NCBI GenBank assembly: GCA_002842755.1
Contig: PHDU01000004.1
Coordinates: 56,839 to 120,838 of the forward strand
Source of the DNA: Bacteroidetes bacterium HGW-Bacteroidetes-1
GTDB taxonomy: Bacteria; Bacteroidota; Bacteroidia; Bacteroidales; F082
Reading direction: 5' to 3'
DNA: 64,000 bases
Below, one piece after another: positions 46,564 to 56,558 of this stretch; the first letter of the stretch is position 1; each line of letters opens with the position of its first letter. The translations under genes were made by a program, and so were the position numbers. The notes below the pieces were generated by a model. It searched no databases. It was given only the letters and a program-made list of their open reading frames with translations, and was not told where the DNA came from.

Positions 46564-49500
46564 ATGATAAAGGCAAAAATTCTGTTTATCGCTTTTCTAT
46601 TGGTGCTTTCATTGGCAAGTGCTTTCCCGCAAAATTTACTTATCAATGAAATTATGTCCTCCAATTCAAGCACCATTGCTGATGAAGATGGCGATAATTC
46701 CGACTGGATTGAATTACATAACATTAGTAACGAGACAATCCATTTGGGCGGTTATGGCCTTTCCGATGATATAGATCAGCCTTTCAGGTGGATCTTTCCT
46801 CAAAAAAATATTGAACCCAATGGCTATTTACTCATCTGGACCTCCGGAAAAAATCGTATCAATAGCCAGCAGCCGCTACACACCAATTTCAGTATAAGTT
46901 CAGAAGGAGAGAAAATTATACTCACAAACCCTGATGGTCAGCTTGTTGACATGATAGATTCAATAGCTATTCAATCAGATATTTCTTATGGACGCTTGTT
47001 AAATCAAACTGAAGAATGGCGTTTCTTTAGCCCGTCAAGCCCCGGAACAGCCAACAATGAAACAGGATATCTGCTCTTGCTTCACGCTCCAACAACTTCA
47101 CATACAAGCGGTTTTTATTCACAGCCCTTCCAGCTTTCAATTTCTACCAATACACCCGATGCAATCATTGTCTTTACCACTGATGGATCTATCCCTGATT
47201 TAAACAGCAATATTTATTCCAGTCCAATAATTATCCAAAGCAGGGTAGGAGAGGCCAATACTATTTCTATGATTCCAACGAACAACAATCCCGATCCTGG
47301 ACCTCCATACTATGAAGGATGGCAACCACCCCTGGGTGAAGTTTTCAAAATAAATGTCATTCGTGCCAGGGTTTTGCATCAAGATGCGCCTCCCGGACCT
47401 GTTTCAAGCTTGTCTTTTTTGGTTGATACGGAAGCAAATCAACGTTACTCATTACCCGTTTTCTCACTAACTACCAACAATGATAATCTTTTCGATGACG
47501 AAATTGGGATTTATGTCCATGGCAACTATACCAACTATTTTCAAGATGGCATTGAGTGGGAGCGGACTGCAAATCTAAGCATGATTGAAACGGATGGAAG
47601 CGTTGCATTCACCGAAAACATTGGAATACAAACCCATGGTAATACATCCCGAAGCCGTCCCCGTAAATCATTGCGCGTGATTGCTCGCGCTGAGTATGGA
47701 AATAGTTGGATCAATTATCAGCTTTTTCCTGACAAAAACACCGACATATTTAAGCGTTTTATTCTTAGAAATTCTGGTAACGACTGGGATATGAGTATTT
47801 TCCGGGATGCCATGTTGCAGTCATTGGCCCGCAATCTGGATGTTGATCATCAGTTTTACAGGCCCGCAATTCTATTCATAAACGGAGAATATTGGGGTAT
47901 TCACAACGTTCGGGAACGCTACGATGAGCATTATATTTTTGCAGAATATGGCATTGAAGAAATGGAAATGACAATTCTGGAAAACAATTCTCAGCACAAG
48001 TTTGGCAACCCATCCGGTACTGCTCATTACAATTCGATGCGAAGCTTTGTAAGCACAAACAATCTTGCTGTAGATGCAAATTTTGAAACACTTTCCACCC
48101 GAATGGATATCGAAAGCTTTACCGACTTTCAATTGGCGCATATCCTTGCCATGAACACAGATTGGCCCGGTAACAACACGCTTTTCTGGCGGTATTTGCG
48201 AAACAACTACGATCCTAATGCACTTAATGGCCGCGATGGTTTATGGCGTTGGATGCTCCTTGATATGGACTTTGGTTTCGGACTGAACTTTAATTACGTT
48301 CCAGGTGCAGGCACAGGCGCCTCACACAACACCCTCGCATTTGCCCTTGCAAACAACGGTCCTGGCTGGCCAAACCCTCCGTGGTCAACATTTCTGCTAC
48401 GCAACATGGTTAAAAACGAAAACTACAAGCAGCATTTCATCAACCGCTTTTGTGATCTTCTAAACACCGATTTCAAAGAATCTAAAGTGGTTGCTGTTAT
48501 CGACTCTATCAAAAATATGCTTCAACCAGAAATGCTGGAACATATCAATCGATGGCGCAGACCCATTTCTTTGAATGAGTGGACGTCCAATATACAGGTG
48601 ATGAGATCTTTTGCACAACAAAGGCCTTCGTTCATAAGGCAATTTATCAAATCACAATTTAATCTTGATAGTACAGCCTTGCTTACAATACAAAACAATA
48701 CTCCTGAAATGGGAACAGTACAGGTAAACACAATTGAAACAGGCGGACTATCGTGGCAAGGAATCTATTTTACCCAAATTCCTATTGAGCTTGAAGCACA
48801 TCCAAAACACGGGTTCCGATTTGTCAGTTGGTCAGGCTATTCCAATTCACAAAGTGAAAAAATTGATATAACAATGTCCAGCAATACGATTATCCGGGCT
48901 ATTTTCGAAGTCAGCAATGATTTTCCGGGAGATTCGATGAATCCACAAGCATATAGGCTTGCCAATGGTCCTTATTCGTTTACTTGCTGGGATGAAAATA
49001 ATCCCGAAGGTCAGTTTCCGCCACATATGATCTTTCAGCAAAGTTCGAAAGATGATCCCTCGCTTTCAGACCAAATGACAAATCCTTATCATATTCCGCA
49101 GGGAGAATATCATGCTGATGATGCAGGAAGTATAGGATTTCCTTATCGTCTCACACGGCGCACACGGATTAATGGACTAGGAAATGAAGGAATTTCGCTT
49201 ATCAATACAGGTCGTGGACGTGATCTTGGCGCCGCTGTACTGGCCGTTGATACACGCGCAATGGATAATATTACTGTTTCATGGAAAGGCGGCACCATCA
49301 TCCCCAATTCCCGCGCCTATGCTATTAGGCTTCAATACCGCACTGACATTGAAGATGATTTTACTGATGTTATGGATGAGAATGGAGATCCTGTAGAATA
49401 CTATCGCCGAGATCAGGTTTATCATCAACAGGTGTTGCCATTGGTTACACTGCCTGAAGATGCCAATAACCAGGCATATTTGCAACTGCGCTGGAAGTAT

Positions 49501-49875
49501 TATTATACAGGCCAGCAAATAGACCTGAATGATGGTAGCCGCGATATGCTTATGGTTGATAATATTGTTGTGAGTACGGTGACGATGGATGTTCCTGAAA
49601 GAAACAAAAATACTTCTTCAGTAAATGTATCCAGCTACCCGAACCCTTTTAGCGAAAAGACTGAAATTATTATTTCACTTAGTGAAAACGCTACTGTTAT
49701 TGCAGAAGTTTTTAACCAGTTTGGTGTTCAGATTGGTACGCTTGTCAACGAAAATTTAATGACTGGCACGCATATTTTCACTTTTGACGGGAGTCATTTA
49801 CCTGCTGGAAATTATTTTTGTGTTGTAAGAACAGCAAAGAATGTGGTGACACGAAAAATTCTGCTATTGAAATAA
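46564..49875 (+). CDS. Secreted lamin-tail / CotH-kinase-like protein with type IX sorting tail
   Basis: 1103 residues from ATG 46564, whose first residues form the signal peptide. In order: a lamin-tail domain at about 20-125 (LLINEIMSSNSSTIADEDGDNSDWIELHN, part); a chitobiase-C-like domain at about 170-290 (IIVFTTDGSIPDLNSNIYSSPI); a CotH-type domain at about 290-690 with THGNTSRSRPRKSLRV, RNSGNDWDMSIFRDAM, WGIHNVRERYDEHY and WRWMLLDMDFGFGL; then a bacterial repeat (FVSWSGYSNS...IRAIFE). It ends in a Por tail (SSYPNPFSEKTEIII, LPAGNYFCVVRT, KILLLK). CotH proteins are atypical protein kinases; this D-M-D-F motif supports an active-site relation. Exported and cell-surface or extracellular. 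Confidence 0.9.
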   Translation: MIKAKILFIAFLLVLSLASAFPQNLLINEIMSSNSSTIADEDGDNSDWIELHNISNETIHLGGYGLSDDIDQPFRWIFPQKNIEPNGYLLIWTSGKNRINSQQPLHTNFSISSEGEKIILTNPDGQLVDMIDSIAIQSDISYGRLLNQTEEWRFFSPSSPGTANNETGYLLLLHAPTTSHTSGFYSQPFQLSISTNTPDAIIVFTTDGSIPDLNSNIYSSPIIIQSRVGEANTISMIPTNNNPDPGPPYYEGWQPPLGEVFKINVIRARVLHQDAPPGPVSSLSFLVDTEANQRYSLPVFSLTTNNDNLFDDEIGIYVHGNYTNYFQDGIEWERTANLSMIETDGSVAFTENIGIQTHGNTSRSRPRKSLRVIARAEYGNSWINYQLFPDKNTDIFKRFILRNSGNDWDMSIFRDAMLQSLARNLDVDHQFYRPAILFINGEYWGIHNVRERYDEHYIFAEYGIEEMEMTILENNSQHKFGNPSGTAHYNSMRSFVSTNNLAVDANFETLSTRMDIESFTDFQLAHILAMNTDWPGNNTLFWRYLRNNYDPNALNGRDGLWRWMLLDMDFGFGLNFNYVPGAGTGASHNTLAFALANNGPGWPNPPWSTFLLRNMVKNENYKQHFINRFCDLLNTDFKESKVVAVIDSIKNMLQPEMLEHINRWRRPISLNEWTSNIQVMRSFAQQRPSFIRQFIKSQFNLDSTALLTIQNNTPEMGTVQVNTIETGGLSWQGIYFTQIPIELEAHPKHGFRFVSWSGYSNSQSEKIDITMSSNTIIRAIFEVSNDFPGDSMNPQAYRLANGPYSFTCWDENNPEGQFPPHMIFQQSSKDDPSLSDQMTNPYHIPQGEYHADDAGSIGFPYRLTRRTRINGLGNEGISLINTGRGRDLGAAVLAVDTRAMDNITVSWKGGTIIPNSRAYAIRLQYRTDIEDDFTDVMDENGDPVEYYRRDQVYHQQVLPLVTLPEDANNQAYLQLRWKYYYTGQQIDLNDGSRDMLMVDNIVVSTVTMDVPERNKNTSSVNVSSYPNPFSEKTEIIISLSENATVIAEVFNQFGVQIGTLVNENLMTGTHIFTFDGSHLPAGNYFCVVRTAKNVVTRKILLLK

Positions 49876-50022
49876 GTTGAGCGTTTTTTTTTGATTACCA
49901 TCCTAAGCTGAACCCAATGGGAAAATTGATTTCATACCTATATTTCCTCTTACTTGAAGTCATATTCTTCGCTCATAGTAAGGTTTTTAAGACTCAAAAT
50001 AATACCAAAGAAAGACAAAACT

Positions 50023-50408
50023 CTATCTCTTACTGATTCTATTCGAGGAAATAGAACGCTGCATTTTGCTCTTAAATCTTGTAATTTCTTTTTCTCTCCT
50101 GAATAAATGTTTGCTGCTGACACCACTAATTACCCGTTTTCTCCAAAGTTTAAAACTGCTTTGTTTCAGTTCTTTCCTCATGAACAATGACTTCTGATTC
50201 AGTGATGCCAAACTGGGCTTTATACCGAAAGGAGAAATGTAATAGTCCAATTATCGTTCACTCAATTGGCCTAACATTTCTATCCATCGGCATTATACCA
50301 TTAATGCTTTTTGATTCATCTATAATTCACTTTGGTATTATTTGCTTCAAATGGAGTTCGGTCTTCCCATGCCATTTCAATGATTCTGTCTATCTCTTGT
50401 GTAGTCAT
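50023..50408 (-). pseudogene. Broken DUF2805 (TIGR03643-type) gene with 0.1-kb insertion
   Basis: From ATG 50408 the sequence reads MTTQEIDRIIEMAWEDRTPF followed by EA, the start of a small DUF2805 protein, then diverges and stops. About 115 bp downstream the family resumes in another frame as YKAQFGITESEVIV, and after a one-base shift as FMRKELKQSSFKLWRKRV plus SKH, the conserved core. So the gene is interrupted by an insertion of roughly 115 bp (about 50215-50335) and a small frameshift. The insertion ends show a weak inverted match (ATACC and GGTAT). The intact form would be about 90 residues. Function of the family is unknown. The QueD-like gene ends 9 bp downstream of its start side. Confidence 0.82.
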
Positions 50409-50417
50409 ATTTATTTA

Positions 50418-50825
50418 TCAGGCTGGATACTCAACAAAGTTGCGCTCCGTTTCATACAATCGTATCTGAAGTTCGAGAGCAGAATCGAGTTTTTCTCTTA
50501 AAATAGTATAAATTACAATCACAATATTTTCTGCTGTCGGATTGATATTAGCAAATTCTACACAATCCAGATTTAAATTTTTGTGATCAAACCGCTCTTC
50601 AATCTCCTTTTTAATAAGATCCTTAAGTATTTTCATATCAATAACATAACCTGTTTCAGGATTGATTTCACCAACCACTTTAACGATAAGGTCGTAATTA
50701 TGACCGTGCCAGTTTATATTGTTGCAGAGACCAAAAACATCATTGTTTTTTTCGTTACTCCAGCCAGGATTATACAGGCGATGGGCCGCATTAAAATGGG
50801 CTTTTCGGTAAACAGCTACTTTCAT
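50418..50825 (-). CDS. 6-pyruvoyl-tetrahydropterin synthase / QueD family enzyme
   Basis: 135 residues, the family size. The zinc-binding histidines sit in HFNAAHRL near residue 10-17 and in WHGHNYDL near residue 40; the catalytic-type Cys is in FGLCNN before them, and DHKNLN and NPTAENIVI complete the active site. The family includes QueD (6-carboxy-tetrahydropterin synthase of queuosine synthesis) and true pterin synthases; the CxxNxxHGHNY-like arrangement fits QueD but I cannot separate them by eye. No other queuosine genes are nearby. The broken DUF2805 gene is its immediate neighbour on the same strand. Confidence 0.92.
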   Translation of the reverse strand: MKVAVYRKAHFNAAHRLYNPGWSNEKNNDVFGLCNNINWHGHNYDLIVKVVGEINPETGYVIDMKILKDLIKKEIEERFDHKNLNLDCVEFANINPTAENIVIVIYTILREKLDSALELQIRLYETERNFVEYPA

Positions 50826-50920
50826 TCTTTAACAATTTTAAAATAGTTTTATCTTCAATAAAATAGTATTCGATGACCTGAAACTTCTCCTTTATAAAAC
50901 AAATTCTTCAGTATTTTGAG

Positions 50921-53101
50921 CTACCAATTTCTTACCTGATCTGTATCCATAATTACGAAATCAAGCTTTTTACGGGCAAGATCAACCTTCTTCACGCGGA
51001 TCGTTACAGGATCGCCAAGACGGAAAATTTTTCCATGCGTTTGACCAATCACACGATAATTGTCTTCATCAAGATAATAGTAATCGCCTGGCATTTCATT
51101 ATAGCGAACCATACCCTCACATTTGCTTTGTTTGAGCTCGACAAAAATGCCCCATTTGCTCACGCCTGAAATCAATCCATCAAACACTTTTCCAACCTGA
51201 TCAGAAAGATATTCTGCTTGTTTGTATTTGATTGATTCACGTTCCATTTCGGCAGCGCGACGCTCCATCTCAGATGCGTGCTTACAAATAGGTTCATAAT
51301 CGTCCTGGCTGACTGAATCTTTGTTTTGAAGCAAATAGCGCTCAAGCAAACGATGTACAATCAGGTCGGGATACCTACGGATAGGCGAAGTAAAGTGCGT
51401 ATAGAACTTAAATGCCAACCCGTAATGACCTATGTTATGGGTGCTGTATTCAGCCTTGGCCATGGTGCGGATCGCAATGGTTTCTACCAGATTCTTTTCG
51501 CCTTTTCCATCCACAGCAGTAAACAAGTCGTTGTATGATTTGACCAGTTTTTCCCGTGTGCTGATGTTCATGCTGTAGCCAAGCTTTCCAATAAATTGAA
51601 GAAAAGTATTCAACTTTTCAGGATTAGGCTCATCGTGAATACGGTAAACAAATGTTTTTACTTTTTTCCTTCCTACAGGCATCCCAATACGTTCAGCAAC
51701 CTTTTTGTTGGCCAGAAGCATAAAGTCTTCAATGAGCATATGACTTTCCTGCTGTACTTTGATATATGTGTCGAGAGGTTTTCCATTTTCGTCCAGAATA
51801 AATTTCACCTCTTCCGAATGGAAGTTAATGGAACCATCTTTCATGCGTTGACTGCGCAATTTGCTGGCAAGTTTATGTAAAACAAGAATTTCTTCTTTCA
51901 AATCAACTTCACCGCCTTCTATTACTTTCTGCACTTCGTCATAAGCAAATCGCCTATCAGAATTGATGACAGTTTTTCCTATCCATTCCTGGAGTATTTC
52001 TCCGTCTTCATTCATTTCAAACACCGCCGAGAAGCAAAGTTTTTCTTCATTGGGGCGCAGTGAACAGATGTTGTTTGAAAGTTTTTCAGGCAACATAGGT
52101 ATGGTTCGATCAACCAAATATATTGAGGTTCCCCGGTTTTGAGCCTCAAGATCAGTCGGACTGCCCTCTTTCACGTAATGGGCCACATCTGCAATATGAA
52201 CGCCTACCTCCCAGTTACCGTTTTTCAGCTTTTGTAACGACAAAGCATCATCAAAGTCTTTGGCATCTGCAGGGTCAACGGTAATTGTGGTGATTTCACG
52301 AAAATCCCTTCTTAAGGCTATTTCTGCCTTTGTGATGCCGTGTTCAATCTTTTCCACTTCCTTTTCAACCTCTTTCGGAAACTCCAGCGGAAAGTTGTAT
52401 TCGGCCAAAATAGATTGCATTTCCACGTTGTTATCACCAGGTTTTCCAAGTACCTTAATGACTTCTCCAAATGGATTCTTCGATTCCTCAGGCCATTGTG
52501 TGATACGTACAATCACTTTTTCGCCGTTTTTAGCTTTATTTAAGGCTGACTTTGGAACAAAAATATCCACGGCCATGCTACTGCTATCTGGAACCAAAAA
52601 CCCAAACTCTTTTGAGATGGAAATCACACCAACATAATCAGTTTTGTTGCGTTTAATAACTTCTACAATCTGCCCTTCTGTTTTGCGGTTTTTGCGTTTA
52701 GGGAAAAGATAGACTTTCACAGTATCCTCATGCAGGGCCTGAGCGGTGTTATTGGCAGATATAAAAACATCCTCGCCACCATTGTCGGGAGTAACATAGG
52801 CTTTGCCAGTACTTTTCATGTCAACCTTGCCGGTCACAAATGCATTCTTTTCACCATATTCCTGAATCATTGCTTTGCTCAACAGATAGCGGTAGGGTCT
52901 TTCCTCCGTAAGTTTCCCTTCTTTGGTCAACTCAAGCAAAATATTATGAATCAAGTCTTTACCCGCCTTATCCTTAATGCTTAATAATTTACTTACCTGT
53001 TTATAATTGAGCGATTTGAACGGATTTGAACCGAAAATACTCAGGATAGTTGCTGTAAGCGTATTTTTGACTCCTCCTGAAACAGTTTTCTTTTTTGGCA
53101 T
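50921..53101 (-). CDS. rnr: Ribonuclease R
   Basis: 726 residues from ATG 53101. This 3-prime to 5-prime exoribonuclease degrades structured RNA and acts in RNA quality control. In order: an N-terminal helix-turn-helix-like basic region, cold-shock domains (KMKSTGKAYV...EDVFI-like DMKSTGKAYVTPDNGGEDVF), the RNB catalytic domain with the metal-binding motif TVDPADAKDFDDALS, VGVHIADVAHYV, and the C-terminal S1 domain (GKVFDGLISGVSKWGIFVELK, part). Catalytic aspartates are present. The C-terminus is short, without a long lysine-rich tail. A TAACTTTG element lies upstream on the minus strand at 53141-53148. Confidence 0.96.
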   Translation of the reverse strand: MPKKKTVSGGVKNTLTATILSIFGSNPFKSLNYKQVSKLLSIKDKAGKDLIHNILLELTKEGKLTEERPYRYLLSKAMIQEYGEKNAFVTGKVDMKSTGKAYVTPDNGGEDVFISANNTAQALHEDTVKVYLFPKRKNRKTEGQIVEVIKRNKTDYVGVISISKEFGFLVPDSSSMAVDIFVPKSALNKAKNGEKVIVRITQWPEESKNPFGEVIKVLGKPGDNNVEMQSILAEYNFPLEFPKEVEKEVEKIEHGITKAEIALRRDFREITTITVDPADAKDFDDALSLQKLKNGNWEVGVHIADVAHYVKEGSPTDLEAQNRGTSIYLVDRTIPMLPEKLSNNICSLRPNEEKLCFSAVFEMNEDGEILQEWIGKTVINSDRRFAYDEVQKVIEGGEVDLKEEILVLHKLASKLRSQRMKDGSINFHSEEVKFILDENGKPLDTYIKVQQESHMLIEDFMLLANKKVAERIGMPVGRKKVKTFVYRIHDEPNPEKLNTFLQFIGKLGYSMNISTREKLVKSYNDLFTAVDGKGEKNLVETIAIRTMAKAEYSTHNIGHYGLAFKFYTHFTSPIRRYPDLIVHRLLERYLLQNKDSVSQDDYEPICKHASEMERRAAEMERESIKYKQAEYLSDQVGKVFDGLISGVSKWGIFVELKQSKCEGMVRYNEMPGDYYYLDEDNYRVIGQTHGKIFRLGDPVTIRVKKVDLARKKLDFVIMDTDQVRNW

Positions 53102-53140
53102 GGCAATTGGCAATTTTTATAAAATATCATTTATAGAAAA

Positions 53141-53148
53141 CAAAGTTA
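53141..53148 (-). promoter_or_regulatory. Candidate -7 element of rnr
   Basis: TAACTTTG on the minus strand matches TAnnTTTG, about 40 bp before ATG 53101. The upstream -33 region was not clear. Confidence 0.5.
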
Positions 53149-53264
53149 ATGTACTAATCTTCAACTTTGAATTCTTTTTTAAGAAAAGCTTCAACAAATA
53201 AATAATTGTTGCATCTGAAATATGTAGAAAAATAGCAGCCTTTTAATACACATTTGACCTGAAA

Positions 53265-54983
53265 TTACCTTCTCCCGGGAATGGCTGCTATCAACTTTTT
53301 AGTATATTCAGTTTGTGGATTTTCATAAAGAAAGTCTGCTTCTGCCAACTCTTCACTTTTACCGTTGTTCATTACTAACACGCGATCCGACATATAGCGT
53401 ACTACGCTCAGATCGTGTGAGATAAATATGTAGGTGAAACCAAATTCCTTCTTAAGACGATTGAGCAAATTCAATACCTGTGCCTGAACAGAAACATCAA
53501 GTGCTGAAACCGGCTCATCACAAATCACCAGTTCAGGGTTTACAGCAAGCGCTCTGGCGATACATACACGTTGTCGCTGTCCACCAGAAAACTCATGCGG
53601 ATAACGACGGTAGTGCTCTGCTTCGAGACCCACCTGCTCAAGCAACTCATACACTTTATCCATACGTTGACTGTATTTGCCGTTCAACCCATGAACTTTC
53701 ATCGGTTCCATTATGGCATCACCAATGGCCATACGTGGATTGAGGGAAGAATACGGATCTTGAAATATGATTTGTAATTTTTTGCGGAAATCACGTAATG
53801 TGCTTTTATCCATTTTGTTGATTACAACGCCCTTATAACTCACCACTCCTTGCGTTGGTTCCTGCAATCGAAGAATACTACGCCCAAGGGTTGTTTTCCC
53901 ACAACCTGACTCACCCACCAAGCCCAGTGTTTCTCCCGGAAAAACTTCAAAACTAATATTATCCACAGCTTTAACATAAGATTTATCTCTGCTAAAAAAA
54001 ACATTGTGCACCGGAAACCAGGTTTGAAGATTTTCTACTTTAAGCAATGGCTTCCGTCTATAAAGCAATTGGTGTGCAATAGATCTGTCGTTTTCCCTTA
54101 CTGCCAGTTCCGAATGCATTTCGGAAATACCTCCCGGCCATTTGTTTTCTAAAAACTCTCTAACTACCGGCAAACGTGTGAGCCTGATATTGAGCGGTGG
54201 CCTGCAAGCCAACAATCCACGGGTGTATGCATGCTGAGGGTTTTCGAGCACCTCAGTCACTGTGCCGGATTCAACAATTTGACCCTTGTGCATTACTGCA
54301 ACTTTGTCGGCAATGTCTGCGATCACAGCCAGATCGTGACTGATGAAAATCATTCCCATACCCGTCTGTTGTTGCAAATCTTTTAGCAAAAGCAGAATTT
54401 CTTTTTGAACGGTAACATCCAGAGCAGTGGTCGGTTCATCAGCAATCAAAAGATCTGGTTCGTTGGCAAGAGCCATTGCAATCATCACCCGTTGTTTTTG
54501 TCCTCCGGAAAGCTGATGTGGATACGCTTTATAATTTTGCTCTGGTCGCGGAAGTTTTACTTTCCTAAACAAATCCAATACTTTTTTTCTGGCTTCTTTT
54601 TTATAAACTTTCTGATGTGTTCGAATGGCTTCTGCTACCTGAAATCCGCAACGCAACACCGGGTTGAGCGAGGTCATGGGTTCCTGAAAAATCATCGCCA
54701 TTTTACTTCCTCGTATCTGGCGCATTTGTTCATCTGAAAAGAGGCTAAGTTTGCTTCCATTCAGTTGAATGGAATCAGCAGCAACACTGGTCTGACGCAA
54801 TGGTAGAAGACCCATTACTGCCAGTGAGCTGACCGACTTTCCTGATCCTGACTCACCTACAATTCCAAGTGTTTTACCGCGCTCTACATCAAAACTTACA
54901 TCACGTACAGCTTCTACCCAGGAACCTTCATGACGAAAGCTGACGCAAAGTTTATTTACATGAAGCAAAAGTTTTGATTTCAT
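53265..54983 (-). CDS. Double-domain peptide ABC transporter ATPase (DppD/DppF fusion type)
   Basis: 572 residues containing two ATPase domains, as in GsiA/YejF-type proteins. Domain 1 has Walker A GESGSGKS, signature LSGGQKQR and Walker [13 protein letters not shown]; domain 2 has Walker A GESGCGKT, signature FSGGQRQR and Walker [13 protein letters not shown]. Each ends in the typical oligopeptide-permease region ([12 protein letters not shown] and [17 protein letters not shown]). It should energise uptake of di- or oligopeptides. No binding protein or permease is adjacent, so the rest of the system lies elsewhere. A minus-strand TACCTTTG at 55001-55008 lies 18 bp before its ATG. Confidence 0.94.
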   Translation of the reverse strand: MKSKLLLHVNKLCVSFRHEGSWVEAVRDVSFDVERGKTLGIVGESGSGKSVSSLAVMGLLPLRQTSVAADSIQLNGSKLSLFSDEQMRQIRGSKMAMIFQEPMTSLNPVLRCGFQVAEAIRTHQKVYKKEARKKVLDLFRKVKLPRPEQNYKAYPHQLSGGQKQRVMIAMALANEPDLLIADEPTTALDVTVQKEILLLLKDLQQQTGMGMIFISHDLAVIADIADKVAVMHKGQIVESGTVTEVLENPQHAYTRGLLACRPPLNIRLTRLPVVREFLENKWPGGISEMHSELAVRENDRSIAHQLLYRRKPLLKVENLQTWFPVHNVFFSRDKSYVKAVDNISFEVFPGETLGLVGESGCGKTTLGRSILRLQEPTQGVVSYKGVVINKMDKSTLRDFRKKLQIIFQDPYSSLNPRMAIGDAIMEPMKVHGLNGKYSQRMDKVYELLEQVGLEAEHYRRYPHEFSGGQRQRVCIARALAVNPELVICDEPVSALDVSVQAQVLNLLNRLKKEFGFTYIFISHDLSVVRYMSDRVLVMNNGKSEELAEADFLYENPQTEYTKKLIAAIPGRR

Positions 54984-55000
54984 TGGAAAGGTTTGAGGAG

Positions 55001-55008
55001 CAAAGGTA
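55001..55008 (-). promoter_or_regulatory. Candidate -7 element of the peptide ABC ATPase gene
   Basis: TACCTTTG on the minus strand is a consensus -7 element 17 bp before the start codon at 54983. No good -33 partner was found at the usual distance. Confidence 0.5.
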
Positions 55009-55235
55009 AAGTTTTCAGGAAACAGGCAGAGGCAATGTATTACTTTCCACCCTCAAAAACGTTTCCTTGAATGATAAGATGTTTTTCTAATCTGAAAATA
55101 ATATCAACAAATACTCTATTTGTGACTTTTACTCCATTCAAAGGCGTAGGATGGCAAATTATTAAATACTGTTTTTACTTGGCTTAAAAGCCCACTTACT
55201 TCGATTTATCAGGTATAAAAAGCTGGATGAAATTG

Positions 55236-55919
55236 TTACCAACCAATACCAAACCTTAGTCCTGTGACAAATAAAAAACCACTGAACTCCGAATCAAGTG
55301 CGTAGTTGTTGAAATCTGGATACAGAAATCCATCCGGTCGCTTCGAAATGGCATACTTTAAACCCAAACCAAGGTAATAGTCTATCAGGAAATGATTCCG
55401 GTTATAGATATGAAAACCGCCGGTAATCCTGAAGTTAAGGCTATGAATTTGCGTGTGCCAGTAGTCATTGTTGTAACGATAAAAATCAATACCATCTTCC
55501 GTAAAAGACTCCCATCTTTTTCCTAACATTTTACGTGCAAGGAAACTGTAACCCCCTCCTGCACTTACAAAGCTCTTTCCATCTTTTCCCCGTCGGGAGG
55601 GATACCAGCGGTAAAACAATTCCATGCTTGCACCAGCAACACCATAATTGCTCGAATTGCTGAAAAAACTGTTGCTTTTCTGACTGCGATAATACAAAGT
55701 AGGAGCGAAAGTAAGCCATCGGTATGTATCTCCAAGCGACCTGTCGATTTCAACCCTAAGACCGTTGATAAACAAATATTGTGGAACTCCCATTACACGT
55801 ATTTTTTGTTCCCTGTTTTTCTCAGGATCACTTGCCTTTGCATTATTGCTAAAACTTGCCAGGGCAATTATTAGCAACATAATCAAACCGATGCTGTTCT
55901 TATGAATGATTAATCTCAT
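55236..55919 (-). CDS. Secreted, probably outer-membrane, hypothetical protein (paralogue of next)
   Basis: 227 residues with a signal peptide (hydrophobic about 10-28, ending NNAKA). The mature part alternates hydrophobic and polar residues and ends IRFGIGW-like, GLRFGIGW, as small barrels do. It resembles the neighbouring gene product: YLFINGLRVEIDRSLGDTYRW against YAIINGLRVDYDFQMSKNHW, LTFAPTLYY against IQIAPSLYA, MELFYRWYPS against LQLYHRYHPG, and DYYLGLGLKYA against DLYTGLGLRHA. Function unknown. Last gene of the four-gene minus-strand operon, 24 bp after its paralogue. Confidence 0.78.
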   Translation of the reverse strand: MRLIIHKNSIGLIMLLIIALASFSNNAKASDPEKNREQKIRVMGVPQYLFINGLRVEIDRSLGDTYRWLTFAPTLYYRSQKSNSFFSNSSNYGVAGASMELFYRWYPSRRGKDGKSFVSAGGGYSFLARKMLGKRWESFTEDGIDFYRYNNDYWHTQIHSLNFRITGGFHIYNRNHFLIDYYLGLGLKYAISKRPDGFLYPDFNNYALDSEFSGFLFVTGLRFGIGW

Positions 55920-55943
55920 TTCTTGAGGATGATTTAATTGGTT

Positions 55944-56558
55944 TTAATTCAATGGAATACCTATGCGTAAACCCAATAACCAAATCGTACCGCTATAGCC
56001 ATAATCAATGAAAGTTTCATCAAAACGGTGTTCGTTTTCGGCATCGGTTGAAAGGAAAGCGTGTCTCAATCCCAGTCCAGTATATAGATCAAAAATAAAA
56101 GTATTACTTGTTGTATGAAAGATTCCAATCAATACATCGGCACCGATTCTGTGAATGGTGGTATTTCGCATTTCTGTTATACTACCTGAATATTCTTCAT
56201 GACGGAGTTGAAAATATTGATAAACCGGACCAACAGAAAGATAAACCGGTACTTTATCAAAACCTTCGCCAGGATGGTAACGATGATACAATTGCAGAGC
56301 AAACCCTTTAATGCTGTAAAAATCATTGATATCCATATTCCTTTTGCCAGCATATAGGGAAGGGGCTATCTGTATCCAGTGATTTTTTGACATCTGAAAA
56401 TCGTAATCAACCCTGAGGCCATTGATGATTGCATATTGAGGAACAAGGCTCAATATTTTGGTAGGAGGTTCAATACTGTCGGAGTCCACTGAAATCTGGC
56501 TTTTAGCCATCAAAGAAGCTAAAAGTATCAAGCTTAAAATCAACAATTGTTTTCTCAT
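55944..56558 (-). CDS. Secreted, probably outer-membrane, hypothetical protein
   Basis: 204 residues with a signal peptide (MRKQLLILSLILLASLMAKS). It shares the INGLRV, IAPSLY, YHRYHPG and YTGLGLRHAF landmarks with the following gene, so the pair arose by tandem duplication, and it also ends in GLRIGIPLN like a small barrel. Its start overlaps the stop of the upstream lipoprotein gene by 4 bp (ATGA), so translation is coupled to the LVIVD proteins. An envelope role with them is inferred. Confidence 0.78.
   Translation of the reverse strand: MRKQLLILSLILLASLMAKSQISVDSDSIEPPTKILSLVPQYAIINGLRVDYDFQMSKNHWIQIAPSLYAGKRNMDINDFYSIKGFALQLYHRYHPGEGFDKVPVYLSVGPVYQYFQLRHEEYSGSITEMRNTTIHRIGADVLIGIFHTTSNTFIFDLYTGLGLRHAFLSTDAENEHRFDETFIDYGYSGTIWLLGLRIGIPLN

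Noticed and set aside
50187..50501. 104-residue plus-strand open frame between the CotH and QueD genes
   Set aside because: It lies antisense to the DUF2805 remnant and the end of the QueD gene and has no recognisable features.
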